NCBI GenBank assembly: GCA_900765525.1
Contig: CAAFRY010000118.1
Coordinates: 1-18,992, forward strand
Length of the DNA stretch: 18,992 nt
Direction: 5' to 3'
DNA from: an uncultured Blautia sp.
GTDB taxonomy: Bacteria > Bacillota > Clostridia > Lachnospirales > Lachnospiraceae
In this document: piece by piece, positions 1-13,000 of the stretch
How positions within the stretch are numbered: position 1 is the first letter of the stretch
How the letters are laid out: each line of letters begins with the position of its first letter
Made by a program: the position numbers and the translations under genes
The notes under the pieces: model-generated
What the model was told of the DNA's origin: nothing
The model's database searches: none
What the model saw: only the letters and a program-made list of their open reading frames with translations

Positions 1-25
1 GAAAGAAACGAAAAGGAGAATTATT

Positions 26-979
26 ATGTGTCAGAAAACGTATTACAATCAGTTGATGGAACAGTGGTTCCTTTTAAACGAACCAAATCTTGCCATGTCA
101 TCCAGCGTCAAATATCATCAATTATTTTATAAGTATATCCGGCCATTCTTTCGGAACATACCTGTGTCCCAAATTTCTGAAGAGCTGCTGGAATCTTATA
201 AACGTTTTCTTGTATCCAAATGTAACGGAGAGGGCTCCCATAATCTGTCCAGCGAAACAGTGCGCTGTATTTCCATGCTGGTAAACCAGTGTCTGGTCCT
301 GGCGCAGAAGGAGCATATGCTTTCCCATAACCTGCGGTTGAATATCCGGTTGAAGAAAAGCCGGAATAACGTTCAGGTATTCTCCTCTTCGGAGCAGGAA
401 AAGCTGGAGGATTATCTCCGAACTCATCCTAATATCAGTACGGTCTGTGTGCTGCTCTGCCTGTATACGGGACTGCGGATTGGGGAGCTGTGCAGCCTGA
501 AATGGTCGGATATTGACCTGGAGGAGGATGTTCTGTATGTAAACCGCACCGTACAGCGGTTGAAAGACCAGAACCAGTCCGAGTCTACAGCTCTTTTCAT
601 CACCCCGCCTAAGACTGACTGCTCGCTTCGTGCTATCCCCATTCCCGATTTCATTAAAGAAGTCCTTTATCCCTATGTGCCCAAAAGAGGAGAGGGAGGC
701 TATATTTTATCGGATATTCCCCAAAAGCCTATGGACCCCAGAACCATGCAGTACCGTTATAAAAAGTATCTGCGGGAGGCAGGGGTTCCCTACAGAAAGT
801 TTCACACCCTGCGTCATACCTTTGCCACCCGCTGTCTGATGTCCGGGATGGATGCAAAGACCCTCAGCGAGCTGCTGGGGCATGCAGACGTGAAAACGAC
901 CCTGAACTATTACTGCCATACAACTTTGGAATATAAGCGGGAGCAGTTAAATCTTTTATCCCCTTTTTCGCAGAAGTAA
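26..979 (+). CDS. Tyrosine recombinase / phage-type integrase
   Basis: A 317-residue site-specific recombinase that would cut and rejoin DNA through a tyrosine-DNA intermediate. The N-terminal ~110 residues are a helical SAM-like core-binding domain; residues ~115-310 are the catalytic domain. The catalytic set is complete: R151 in TGLRIGEL, K196 in TPPKTD, H260 and R263 in HTLRHTFAT, H286 in LGHADVKTT, and nucleophile Y295, nine residues after H286 as in XerC/D-type enzymes. The ATG at 26 is preceded by AAGGAG with a 7-nt spacer. Length is normal for small integrases and no frameshift is seen, so the protein should be active. It ends 72 bp before the giant surface-protein gene on the same strand with no convincing terminator between. 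Its DNA target cannot be told from the sequence. It could be a mobile-element integrase, an element remnant or a dedicated invertase; family assignment is sure, role is not. Confidence 0.95.
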   Translation: MCQKTYYNQLMEQWFLLNEPNLAMSSSVKYHQLFYKYIRPFFRNIPVSQISEELLESYKRFLVSKCNGEGSHNLSSETVRCISMLVNQCLVLAQKEHMLSHNLRLNIRLKKSRNNVQVFSSSEQEKLEDYLRTHPNISTVCVLLCLYTGLRIGELCSLKWSDIDLEEDVLYVNRTVQRLKDQNQSESTALFITPPKTDCSLRAIPIPDFIKEVLYPYVPKRGEGGYILSDIPQKPMDPRTMQYRYKKYLREAGVPYRKFHTLRHTFATRCLMSGMDAKTLSELLGHADVKTTLNYYCHTTLEYKREQLNLLSPFSQK

Positions 980-981
980 GT

Positions 982-1002
982 ATTCTGTGAAATAGTCAGA
1001 AT
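982..1002. repeat. Short inverted repeat between recombinase and adhesin genes
   Basis: ATTCTG at 982-987 and CAGAAT at 997-1002 form a perfect 6-bp inverted repeat around a 9-nt spacer, starting 3 nt after the recombinase stop codon. It could be a weak hairpin at the transcript end (TTTT follows, but the stem is AT-rich and short) or a core-type recombinase site. Chance occurrence is also quite possible. Confidence 0.35.
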
Positions 1003-1051
1003 TTTCCTTCTACCTTTATACAAAATTTTTTTGATGAAGGGGTAAGAAAGG
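1003..1051 (+). promoter_or_regulatory. Leader of the giant adhesin gene, T7 tract and Shine-Dalgarno
   Basis: The leader holds a possible -10 (TATACA, 1017-1022) without a good -35, a run of seven T at 1026-1032, and the Shine-Dalgarno AAGGGG at 1037-1042, nine nt before the ATG. TCCTTCTACC (1005-1014) is complementary, with two single-base bulges, to GGTAAGAAAGGA (1041-1052), so a leader hairpin could cover part of the ribosome binding site and start codon. The ribosome binding site is clear; the promoter and the fold are tentative. Confidence 0.4.
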
Positions 1052-4000
1052 ATGAAACAAAACGAAAAGAAAAAAAGGGGAAGCCCCCATAACAGAAGAC
1101 GAAAACGGGCTTTAGGAGGGGCACTGTTATCTGTGCTGCTTGTGCTGTCCATGATTTTAAGCATGATGGTCCTGCAAGGACCGGAAGAAGTGTATGCGGC
1201 CGGGCAGAGTGCAGACCCGGATACAAGGACAGAATACACAAGCTCACTGGGAAACAGCAGTTCCACCCGGTATAACGGGCGAGTGTGGACGGATAAGTCC
1301 GTAAACACAGGTGACGTAACCTTTACAGGAGACCTTGGCGGGAATGGAATCACAGTGGAAAAGGGAGAAGATGAGGACTTCCTGGTAACATATTCTGCTC
1401 TTGCTACATCCACTCAGGTAAGCGGTGAAAGCCAGGTGCCGGTGGACGTGGTTTTCGTTATAGACCTTTCAGGGTCAATGAGTAATCAGAATAGCGGGAT
1501 GAGTGACGGCAGAAGCCGTATCGCTAATTTAGTAGATGCTCTCAATGCTTCTGTGGAAGAACTGATGGCCATGAATCCCAATACCAGGATTGGAGTTGTG
1601 GGATACAGCAGCGATGCACAGACTATTCTCTCTTTGGACCATTACACCAAGACGGAAGACTGGTGGGGGCAGGAGCAGGACTTTTTTAGTCTGAATAGAG
1701 AAACTCCCAACAGAAACTATGCAGAATTAACTGTTCACGCTAAAACCAGCAGCGGAAGGGAAATAGAGGAAACATTCGATGTTGAGGGAGGTACCAATGT
1801 ACAGACCGGCGTATACCAGGGAATGAATATGCTGGCAGCGGCTACTCCCACTACTATTGAAATAGACGGGGAAGAGGTTCAGAGAGTACCTTCTGTAATT
1901 CTTCTCTCTGACGGTGCGGCTACTTATTCTTCCGGCAGTAGTTCCTGGTGGAGTCCGGCTAACAACCATGACCAGGGGCCAGGAAGCGACTCTTATTACG
2001 GAAACGGTATGAAAGCCATGATGACGGCTTCTTACATGAAGCAGGCTATTGACCGGCATTATAATGTATCAGATGAGAGATATAAGACAACGGTTTATAC
2101 CATTGGTATCGGTACCTCTCAGCTGAGTGGCAGTGATAAAAATCTGGCTGATATTACGTTAAACCCTAAGGACCATTGGAATGACAACAATACTATGGCC
2201 AATAACATCCGGCAGAAATGGGAAGAGACCTGGACTACAGGGATATGGCAGACAACTCATTACGGATATACGAGGCAGGACCGTAACGGTGATTATGGTA
2301 CTCCTGAGATTGATGTTAGCAGGAATAATACATACACCTTAACTCATCCCAGCCAGTATGACATCATAGACATAGGCCTTCAGTACAATGATGCATACTA
2401 TGATGCCACTACGGCTACGGATGTTACGGATGTGTTTGAAGACATTGTCAGCAGTATAAGTTTAAGTGCGCCGCAGGCGCCTACCCATATTGCGGGGAAT
2501 AATCCGGTGGAATCCGGTTACATCACCTATACAGACCCTATAGGGGAGTACATGCAGGTGGATGATGTAAAGACTCTTATATGGGCGGGGCAGGAATTCA
2601 CAAATCCTGAGAAGAGTGTGAGCGGAAATACAACCACCTATACCTTCCGGGGTGAAATCGACAGCCCGGCTTATGATATTCATAATGTCAGCGAGATTCA
2701 TATCCAGGTATCCGCAGGAGACGACGGGAAACAAACCCTGACAGTAGAAATCCCTGCTTCTGCTATTCCTCTTCGGGTAAATACTATCACGCTGAACAGT
2801 GAAGGCGGTGTAGAGAGCAATGTATCAAACGGAGCCTATCCGCTGCGGCTGATTTATAGTGTCAGCTTGCAGGACGATATTGACAAAGACACCCTGGAAG
2901 GTGTAAGCGATACATACATTGCAGCAAACACTGTTACAGACAATACCGGAAAGAAGGTAGTGAACTTCTACAGCAATCTTTATTCCGGAGAAAAACAGGG
3001 AGACACCACAGTGGGTGATGCCACTGTAAACTTTACTCCGGCAAGCACAAATCCCTTTTATTTCATACAGGAGAATACTCCTATTTATATGGATGAAAAT
3101 GGACAAAGTCAGGTTCAGGAGTTTGACCCCAGCAGTAGTTATTATTTACCTATCACCTATTATGAAGGAAACAATCAGGTAACCACATATGTACTGCGTC
3201 AGGCTTCTACCATGGCAGGATATGTAGAGTCTGACGGTGATGGCTGTTATATACGGAAAGGGGCTCCGAGATTAGGCAACCTGCAGCAGTTTACGGCAAA
3301 CAAGGGCTCTAACAGTACAAATACAGCAGAAAGCAGGTATTATCCTACTTTTGAGGGGACAGACCCAGCCAATGGACAGTTTGTCATCTATCTTGGAAAT
3401 AATGGTTTGCTCCAGATGGATGCTCCCGCTTCTCTGACTATTGAGAAGCAGGTAACGGCAGGCGAAGGGCTGACAGCTCCTGACGCAGAGTTTTCCTTTA
3501 CTGTGACAGCAGAGGCAAAGGCAGGACAGAATATTATGGCTGTTCTTTATACCCCGGCTTCGGGAGGAGGAGCAGCAACGGAGACAGAATACAGCTTAGC
3601 CTTTGATGATGAGGGACAGGCTGACTTTACCCTGAAGGCTGGACAGGCCTTAGAAATTCCGGGTATGGACAGTACGGAGTATTCCGTTACTGAGAATACT
3701 CTGCCAGATGGCTTTTCCCTGACAAGTGCAACCATTGACCAGCAGGGAGCGGGAACCTTTGACCCTGACACTGACACAGTGGCCGGTACATTAGGCTCAG
3801 AGGACACCAGGATAAGCTTTACAAACCAGTATACTGTGGAACCTGTTACATCCACAGAGCTTCAGCTGCCTTTTGAAGGCAGCAAGAGTATTACCGGGCG
3901 TGATTTCCAGACAGGAGATTCCTTTGAATTTACTATCTCAGCAGCCCAGGCCACACCAGACGCACCTTTGCCTATGAAGGATGGAGAGGTAGTGAACGGG

Positions 4001-7000
4001 GTAACCATAACTCCGGCTTCCGGCAATTCTGCGGATTTTAATTTTGATGGCGAGATTACCTTTACCAAGCCGGGCGAATACCGCTACATTATCCAGGAAG
4101 CGCCAGGCAGCCTTCCGGGTGTTGACTATGATTCTGTGATATACCGCATCAGTCTGGTTATCAAGGATAAGGGAGATGGGACGCTTGCATTGGCAGAAGC
4201 CGATGAAATACAGGATGCCATAGGCGGCCTTACCTATACCAGTAATCCACTGATACAGAAATATGTAAACGGAAACATGGAAGAGGCAGACCAGATAGCC
4301 TTCCAGAATATCTACAGTGCGACAGATGCCTCAATTTCTTTAAACGGCGTGAAGGATTTCCAGGTTACCAACAGCGACAGAAGCCTTGAAGACAACCAGT
4401 TTACTTTTAAAGTAGAGGCTTTGGGTTCCAATACTGACGGCAGCGATAACTTTACAGAAGATAATCGTCAGCCTATGCCGGAAAATTTGGAGGCGGGAAA
4501 TATAGCCAATGGAAATGTAAGTTTTGGCAGCATGACCTTTACCCAGGATATGATAGGAAAGACCTACGGCTATAAGATTACAGAGAAGCTGCCGGAGGGA
4601 GTGGATGCACAGAATCCTACCCAGAACGGCATTACCTATGACATTGCAGAGAAGATAGTAAAGGTAACCGTGAGCCGCAGCGCTGAGGGAGGCCTTGAGC
4701 ATGTGGTGGCTACGGTAAGTCCAAATGAGAACGGAGTAAATTTTGTTTTTGAAAATGCTTATGAACCTGGACCGGTGGTAATTAGTGATAATACTTCAGA
4801 CTCTATCCAAGTGCAGAAGACCTTTACCGGACGTCCCTGGACAGAGGATGATGTTTTTTCCTACAGCATAGCCAGCACCTCTGCTCCGGCAGATGTGACT
4901 GCACCTATGCCAGAGAGTTCTGTGATTTCCATAGGAAAACCAGCAGAGGGACAGATGAACAGGGCTACTTTTGGGGACATGACTTTTAATCAGGCTGGAA
5001 CTTATGTTTACCAGATTACAGAGACGCCAGGAGATTTAAAAGGTGTTTCCTATGACAGCCATGTAGGAACTGTGACAGTGACGGTGACAGAAGATAGAAC
5101 TACCGGAACTTTAAGTGCAGCAGTTTCTTATGATAATACCCAGGCCAATACGGACAGCGATAAAGCAGTGACAACAGCAGCTGCATTTACCAATACTTAT
5201 ACCTCAGTATTTGATTCTGATACAGCCGTAACCCTGAACGGTACTAAGCATCTGACAGTGGGAGGCAACTCTTCAGAAACCTTAGATGAAGATAAATTCT
5301 TTTTCCGGGTAACGCCTCTTGACAATGCACCTACAGGAAGTGCTTCGGTAGACCCGGGAGCCTCTTCTTATCTGATAGGCAACAGCCAGGGAACCGGACA
5401 GGATGGAAGTTATACTGCAGACATTGCCAATCTCCTGAATCAGATTACCTATACCCAGGAAAATATGGGCGGAGAAATGACAAAGGATTTTGTGTATATT
5501 ATCACAGAACAGATTCCACAGCCCCAGGCTCCGGGAATGGATTATGACAATACTGCTTATCAGGTGACCGTTACTGTGACAGACGACGGACAGGGTACAC
5601 TTAGTGCTGCAGCTCCTTCGATTGAAAAGGGAACCTGGGATGGCCAGAGCTTTACGCCGGCAGAGCAGCCGCAGACGGATGCAGTTGTATTTAGCAATAC
5701 CTACAGTCCGGCAAACGCAGTCATAATGCCATTGGAAATTACAAAAGAGCTTTTGGGAGACCGAAATACTCCGCTGGCAGAAGGAGAATTTACCTTTGAG
5801 ATTAGCGTAGCATCTGCAAATCCTGCAGACGGTGTACAGCTGCCGGAAACAACAGAGATAAGCAACGACCAGAATGGTAAGGCACAGTTTGGAAACATTA
5901 CCTTTACTAAGGCAGGCACTTATGTGATTCAGGTGAAGGAGCAGATACCGGAGAATGCCACAGATAATGGAGACGGTACCTACATCCTGGATGGTGTAAC
6001 CTATGATACCCATGCGGTTTCCAGTACCTTTACTGTGACAGACAGAAGCGGGCAGCTTACAGCGGTGCGGAGCAATACTACAGGAAATCAGACTTTCACC
6101 AACCAATATTCGGCAACAGGAGTTTCCGCTGAACTTGAGGGTACTAAGACAATTACCGGCCGGGCATATCAGGAAGGAGACAGCTTTATCTTCCGGATTT
6201 CAGGTGCCTATACAGGAAGTGTACAGGATGTGACGATTCCTCTTCCGGCAGACGTGACTGCAGATGAAGAGAATCTGGCATCAGGAACAGTTACTATCCG
6301 GCCGAACACAGGAAATTCAGCAGAGATTTCCTTTGGTACCATTACCTTTGCCAAACCTGGAACCTATACCTATACAATTTCTGAGACAGATACCGGCATT
6401 GACGGCGTATCTAAGGATAACCGGGTTTATACTGTATCTTATACAGTTACAGACCAGGGCGATGGCACACTGCAGGTATCCTCACCAGCCTATATGCTGA
6501 CAGGAGAGAACCCCACAGAGGTCCAGAGCCTTGAATGGGAGAATAGGTATTCTCCGGATTCCGTGACAGTAATAGGAGCAGTGGAACTTACCGGAACCAA
6601 GACACTGACAGGCAGAAATTCCCTGGAAAATGAGAATTACCAGTTTACCCTTTCAGCAGGAGATACTGCTACTGAAGAGGCCATTGCCAAGGGAAGCATT
6701 ACGATGGGAACCGCAGAGTCTCAGGTGAATGGGCTGGAGGATGGAGTACAGAAGAACTTCTCCTTTGGAGATATAACGTTCCGTGAGGCAGGTACCTATA
6801 CCTTCCAGGTGACAGAAAATGCACCTGCTGACGGGAATGGAATGACTTATGACAGACATACCGGACTTATTACGATAGTTGTAACAGATAATACAGCTGC
6901 CGGAAAGCTGGAGGCAGAAGTGACCCACGGCACAGACCAGACTGGTCAGGGCGGTGAAAATCAGAGTACGGATTTCGTTAACCAGTATGAGCCGATTCCT

Positions 7001-10000
7001 GTTACTTATGGACTGGATACTCTTTTAGGAGGGCATAAGTATATGGTGGACGATACCGGACATTATAGCTTTGCAGACGGACAGTTCACTTTCTATATGA
7101 GGGCCCAGGACGAGGAGAATCCGCTGCCCCAAGGCGATGGAGTAACAGAGATTGTTATGGACGGAAGGCTTCCGGCTGTTTCCGTAACCAATACCAACAC
7201 TCAGGGCAATCAGGCGGAATACGACTTTGGAGAACTTACCTTTACTGGTCCGGGAACTTATGTTTATAACATTTTTGAGGAAACTTCTAATCTGCAGGCT
7301 GGGGTAAGCGGAGACGAAACCACTTATACCGTGACCTTCCGTGTAACGGAAGACCAGGCTACTGGACAGCTTTCCGTTGAAGCAAGTGCAGTTGAGCTGG
7401 AGCCGGGAGATACTGAAAATATACCGGCTGACATGAGCATGCTGGACTTTACCAATACCTATAATGCCGATGAAATTACAGGAAGACAGAATATTTTGAA
7501 GCAGCTTCAGGGACGGAATTTCCAGGCAGGGGACAGCTTCACCTTTGATGTGAACGTGACGGCAGTGGATGAGCAGGGACAGCCTATGGACTATGACGAT
7601 ATTCCGCAGCCGGATGGTTTGGATGCAGGCGGACAATTGACGCAGGTAACGCCTAATGATAATAGGGATGGATATTCCTACAGCATTACCATTACGCCAA
7701 GCAGCACTGCCAGCGGAAATACCTATCGGTTTAACACCGGCACCTATACCTACACCCATACCGGTACTTATACCTTTGTGGTGAAAGAGCAGGCAGGTCA
7801 GGACGGACATATTACTTATGACACCCAGGAGTACACTATTGTAGTTGCCATTACTGTAGATGACAGCACAGGAACCCCGGTACTGAAGCGAGAGGTAACC
7901 ATTAACGGAGAACCTGTGAGTGCTGCAGGGGGAATAGGAACTATTGATTTTGTCAATGTCTACACACCAGACGGCATTACCTTGTCAGAGGATACAGATA
8001 CAGCTATTCAGGTACAGAAGACCTTGACAGGCAGAGACTGGCTGGAGGAAGACACCTTTACCTTTACCATTGCGGCTGTGACACCTGGAGCGCCTATGCC
8101 TGATGAAGCTTCTGTGACGATAGACCAGCAGCAGGGAACCCAGGACGGAACTTCTGTCAGGATGCCTTTCGGTGACATAACCTTTACGAAGGCTGATATG
8201 GGCAATCTGATGGAAAAAGATTTTGTCTATACCATAACCGAGACAAAGGGCAGTGCAGGCGGTCTTACTTATGACAGCCATGTGGCTGTAGCAACTGTTC
8301 ATGTGACAGACGATACAGCAGCAGGAAAACTGACAGCCAGCATAGGTTATACCAACGCAGATGCACCTAGCCAGGCAGATAGGGAAGCAACTGATGTAGC
8401 GGCCTTCACCAACAGTTATCAGACTGGTTCTACAGAACTTTCAGGCTCTGCAAATCTGATGGTGACCAAGCACCTGACAGGTAGAGACTGGACAGGTGAG
8501 GACAGCTTTACCTTTACTCTGGCAGGAGGAGATGAGGCTACACTTGGGGACATTGCAGACGGAAAGATTATTCTTCCGGATAATGCGGACGGACTGATTA
8601 TTTCCGGAAACACTGCCGGCCATGCAGCATCCTTTGGAGATATTATCTTTACGCAGGAAGGCACCTATACTTTCCTGGTGACAGAGCAGCCTTCCGGTAT
8701 TAAGGGTATCACTGATGATGCCCAGAGTCAGAGGTCCCTCCAGGTTACCGTAACAGACCAGCTTGACGGTACTTTGAAAGCAGAGATAAATAGCGGCAGC
8801 AGCCAGAGTCTTGTGTTTACCAATACTTATAATCCAGAGTCTGTAACCCTTGGGGGTGACAGCGCTATACAGGTACAGAAGACAGTGGCAGGGAAGAATT
8901 GGGATAAAGATGACGAAGCTTATACCTTTACCATTCAGAATGTAAGCAAACCAGATGAAGCCCAGGAAGCTCCTATGCCTCAGCAAGACACAGTTACTGT
9001 AGGAAAACCAGGTCAGGGAAATATTAACAGGGCAGCTTTCGGCGATATGACCTTCTCTGTGCGAGGCGATTATGTATATGAAATTACCGAAACAGAGGAA
9101 TCTATTGCAGGTATTACATATGATAAGCATGTGGCCTTTGTACGGGTAACCATAGCAGAGAATCAGCTTGAGGGAAAACTGGAAGCCCATGTGTCTTACG
9201 ACAACAGTCAGGCTTTGACAGCAGATGACCAGGCTGTGACAGATGCTTCTGCTTTTACTAATGTATATAAAGCTGAAGGTACTCTGGAGCTTAAAGGAAC
9301 CAAGAATATTACGGGACGGGATTTCCGTCAGGGAGATTCCTTTACCTTCGATGTGGTGGCAGCAGACAATGGTCCTATGCTGGATAAAGCATCCCAGGGC
9401 AAGGTTACCATTACTCCGGATGCCGGACAGAGTACAGAAATTGATTTCGGAACCATTACTTTTACAGAGGCAGGAGAATATGTATATTACCTGACAGAGG
9501 AACTGGGTACTCTTCCGGGTGTTATCTATGACACAGTTCAGCGTTCAGTGATTGTTACTGTGGTAGATGATGGGGAAGGCAACCTGGAGGCAGAGATTAC
9601 GGCAGGAGCCGATACTCTTATCTGGAACAATAGCTGGGAAGAAACCATTGATGTTTCCTTCAATCTCACAGGAACTAAGAACCTGGAGGGCGCAGAGCTG
9701 AAAGACAGCCAGTTTACCTTCTTGGTAGAGGCTCAGGACAATGCACCCATGGGCGGCAGTCTGCCGGCAGCCTTTAACGGGCAAGGTGCAGATGAGGACC
9801 ATGACGGCATATATACAGGAGAAATTCCTTTGCTGAGAGAGGTCAGATATACTTCTGCAGGTGATTATATTTACCTTATCCGTGAAGTAAATGACGGACA
9901 GGGCGGTATTCAGTATGATACAGCGCAGTACCGGATAACTGTACATGTAGCCCAGAATGGCAGCCTGTCTTATACCGTGGAGAAGGCAGAACAAGGCGGT

Positions 10001-13000
10001 GTATTTACAGAAACCCCGGATAAGGCAGTAGTATTTACCAACCGTTATGGGCAGCCTCAGGAAGCTGTGTTGAACGGCAGCGCTAATCTGCAGGGAACCA
10101 AGACTCTTTCCGGACGTGACTGGACAGACAGTGACAGATTTACCTTTGTCCTGGAGCCAGGAGACGAAATCACCCGGGAGGCTATCAGTAAAAATATGAT
10201 AGTCATGCCAGGCGAAACGGAGATTACGCTTAATGGTAACTATGCAGACCAGGAGCAGGTACCTTTTGCCTTTGGAGATATTACCTTTAAAGCAGAAGGA
10301 ACCTATACCTTTAAGATGACAGAGAAGAAGCCGGAGGAAGGACAGGAAATTTCCGGTATTACCTACAGTACCAACCAGCGGGTAGTAACGGTAACCGTCA
10401 CTGACAATAAGAGAGGGCAGCTGGAAGCAGCTGTGACGGAAGCTTCCGGTGATACCAATTTCACCAATGTATACGATACGGAGTCAGTTACACTTCCAGG
10501 ACAGGAAAACCTTATGGTGAAGAAGATGATTTCCGGACGTGATTGGAAAGACGGAGACAGCTTTACCTTTACTCTGGCAGCAGGAGATGAAGTTACTCAA
10601 AAAGCAGTGGAGGACGGCTGGATTACACTACCGGAAAATGCTGCCGGAATCACCATCCGGTATCAGAAAGAGGCTGCACAGGACAGCTACCAGGCAGCCT
10701 TTGGAGACATTAGCTTTACCCGGGAAGGAAACTATGTATTCCACATTACAGAACAAGGTGAAAACCACAGCGGACTTACCTATGACAAAGAGGTAAGGGT
10801 AGTGGAGGTCAATGTTCAGGATAATTTAGATGGCGTACTGACTGCAGAGGCAGGGGTGATTTCCCCGGCTGAAGGACTGACCTTTACCAATACCTATAAG
10901 CCGGAGGGAGAAGTAGTGGTAGAACCTACGGACAAAGACTTCCAGCTTACTAAAATATTGGAAGGAAAGGATTGGGAGGATGACAGCTTTACTTTCCGCC
11001 TTACACCTCAGGGCGGAAAAGCTGCAGACGGAGCCCTTATTCCGGCAGAACAGATACCAATGCCTCAGGAAACTGTGGTAACCGTAGACAAGTCCTCCGG
11101 ACAGGACCAGGAGGGCCGGAATATGGCAGTCTTTAGCTTTGGCCCCATTACCTACACCCAGGCAGGCACCTATGTATATGAGGTAGCCGAAGAAGCCGGA
11201 GAAAATGCCGGCATCAGCTATGACGGACATAAAGCTACAGTGACAGTAGCCGTAACAGATAATTTAAACGGCGGCTATACGGCTTCTGTAAATGTGGCTG
11301 CTCCCGTATTTACTAATGTGTATGATACCAGCCTGGACTATGTGAATAAGGGAGGACTGCAAATCATAAAGAAACTGACAGGGCATGATATGGCAGCAGG
11401 ACAATTTGCATTTACTGTAGTTCCTCAGGATGATGCATCGGCAGAAAAAGCAGGCATTGCTCTGGAGGGACAGACGGTAGAGGTAAATCAGGATGCTGCA
11501 ATGAATCAGGAGGGTACTGCAGAAGCGGTTCTTCCGGCTTTTGGTCAGATGTCCTTTACCCAGCAGGACGACGGAGCTGTATACACCTATACGGTTTCTG
11601 AATCCAAAGGCGGACAGGATGGATATGTCAATGATGACAGAGTATACACTGTGGAAATCCAGGTTTCTGACGATGGTAAGGGAACTTTACAGGCAGTGAC
11701 CCATGTTACAAGCTCTAAGGGAGAGGAAACCTTCTATACTTACCGTAACACAGAGGAGGCGCAGGATATTCCTGCAGTTCTCTTTGAAAACAGCTACAGT
11801 GCCCAGGGAGAGCTTGGAGGCAGCGGAGACGTGAGTATCCAGGCTTCTAAAGAACTGACAGGGCGTCCGCAGACAGCCGGTGAGTTCAGGTTTACGGTGA
11901 CAGACAGAAATGGCAGTCAGGTTTCCCAGGGAACCAACGGAGCTGATGGAAGCATAGCCTTCAGCGGCATTTCCTACACCACAGAAAAACTTTTGGCAGA
12001 CGTGAAGGCAGGTGCCGCTCAATACAGTAAGAGAGAGGGAAAAGATACCTTTACTTATCTGTATACAGTGGAAGAGTCCCAGGAAGGATTGGGAGAAGGC
12101 GTCAGTCAGCAGACAGCAGCTTTCCAGATTACTGTAACAGTGACGGACAACAGTGATGGTACTTTGAATATTGCTGTTACCTATCCGGAAGGCAGCGACA
12201 GCCTTATCTTTAAGAATGTTTACGGTGCATCTGCAGAGGCATCTATCCATGTGGCCGGTTCTAAGAAGCTGGCAGTGAAATCCGGAAATAATCCGCCGGA
12301 TATTACCGGAAAATATACCTTTGAGATTTCAGGTTCTGAGGGAGCGCCTATGCCTGAAAAGACCACAGCCGTAAACGACGAGGCTGGAAACGTAACCTTC
12401 GGAGACATTGTCTATACTATGGAAAATGTATTTGGAGAAGCTGTTTCCCAGGATATGGAGACAGAGAGCAGCAACAATCAGACAGAAGGTACAGAAACCA
12501 AGGGGCAGAATCAAGCAGAGGTCACTGCAGGAGAAGGTACAGAGGAGATTGACAATACAAAGGGAGACCAAACAGGAACCCCAGAGAGTGCAGATAAAAA
12601 CCAGGATGAGGACTCTGCCTCAGCAGCAGATACAGCCCAGGGAAGTGCGCAGAGTGCTGTATTAGAAAAAGAAAAGGACCAGCAGATGGAAAACTTGGGT
12701 GCTGCTGACAGCAGAACCGGGGAATCAGCAGGCGGTCAGACAGACAGCATTTCCCAATCTTCTGAAAAGGCGGCTGCTATAGAAGCGACAAAGGCTCAGA
12801 CCGGAAATCAGGCTACAGAGAAGTTGAGCGCAAAGAGGAGCAAAATCTTTACTTATACAGTGACGGAATCCGGAAGTGTTCCCGGCGTGACTAATGATGC
12901 AGAAGCTTCCAGAAGCTTTACCGTAACGGTAACGGATAACGGAGACGGAACTTTAAGCGCAGCTTGTTCCCAGACGCCGGGTGCCCAGTTTACCTTTACC

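Noticed and set aside
5282..6106. A 274-codon open frame on the - strand inside the adhesin gene, and many similar antisense frames along 1052-13933
   Set aside because: They are shadows of the repetitive coding strand: no ribosome binding sites, Cys/His/Ile-rich low-complexity translations without domains, and full overlap with a gene of clear family signature.
12408..12665. A + strand frame (85 codons) over the disordered insertion, rich in Arg/Gln
   Set aside because: It is out of frame with the adhesin, has no ribosome binding site and only reflects the GAG/CAG-rich DNA of the insertion. The adhesin frame continues into correct repeat motifs on both sides, so there is no frameshift.
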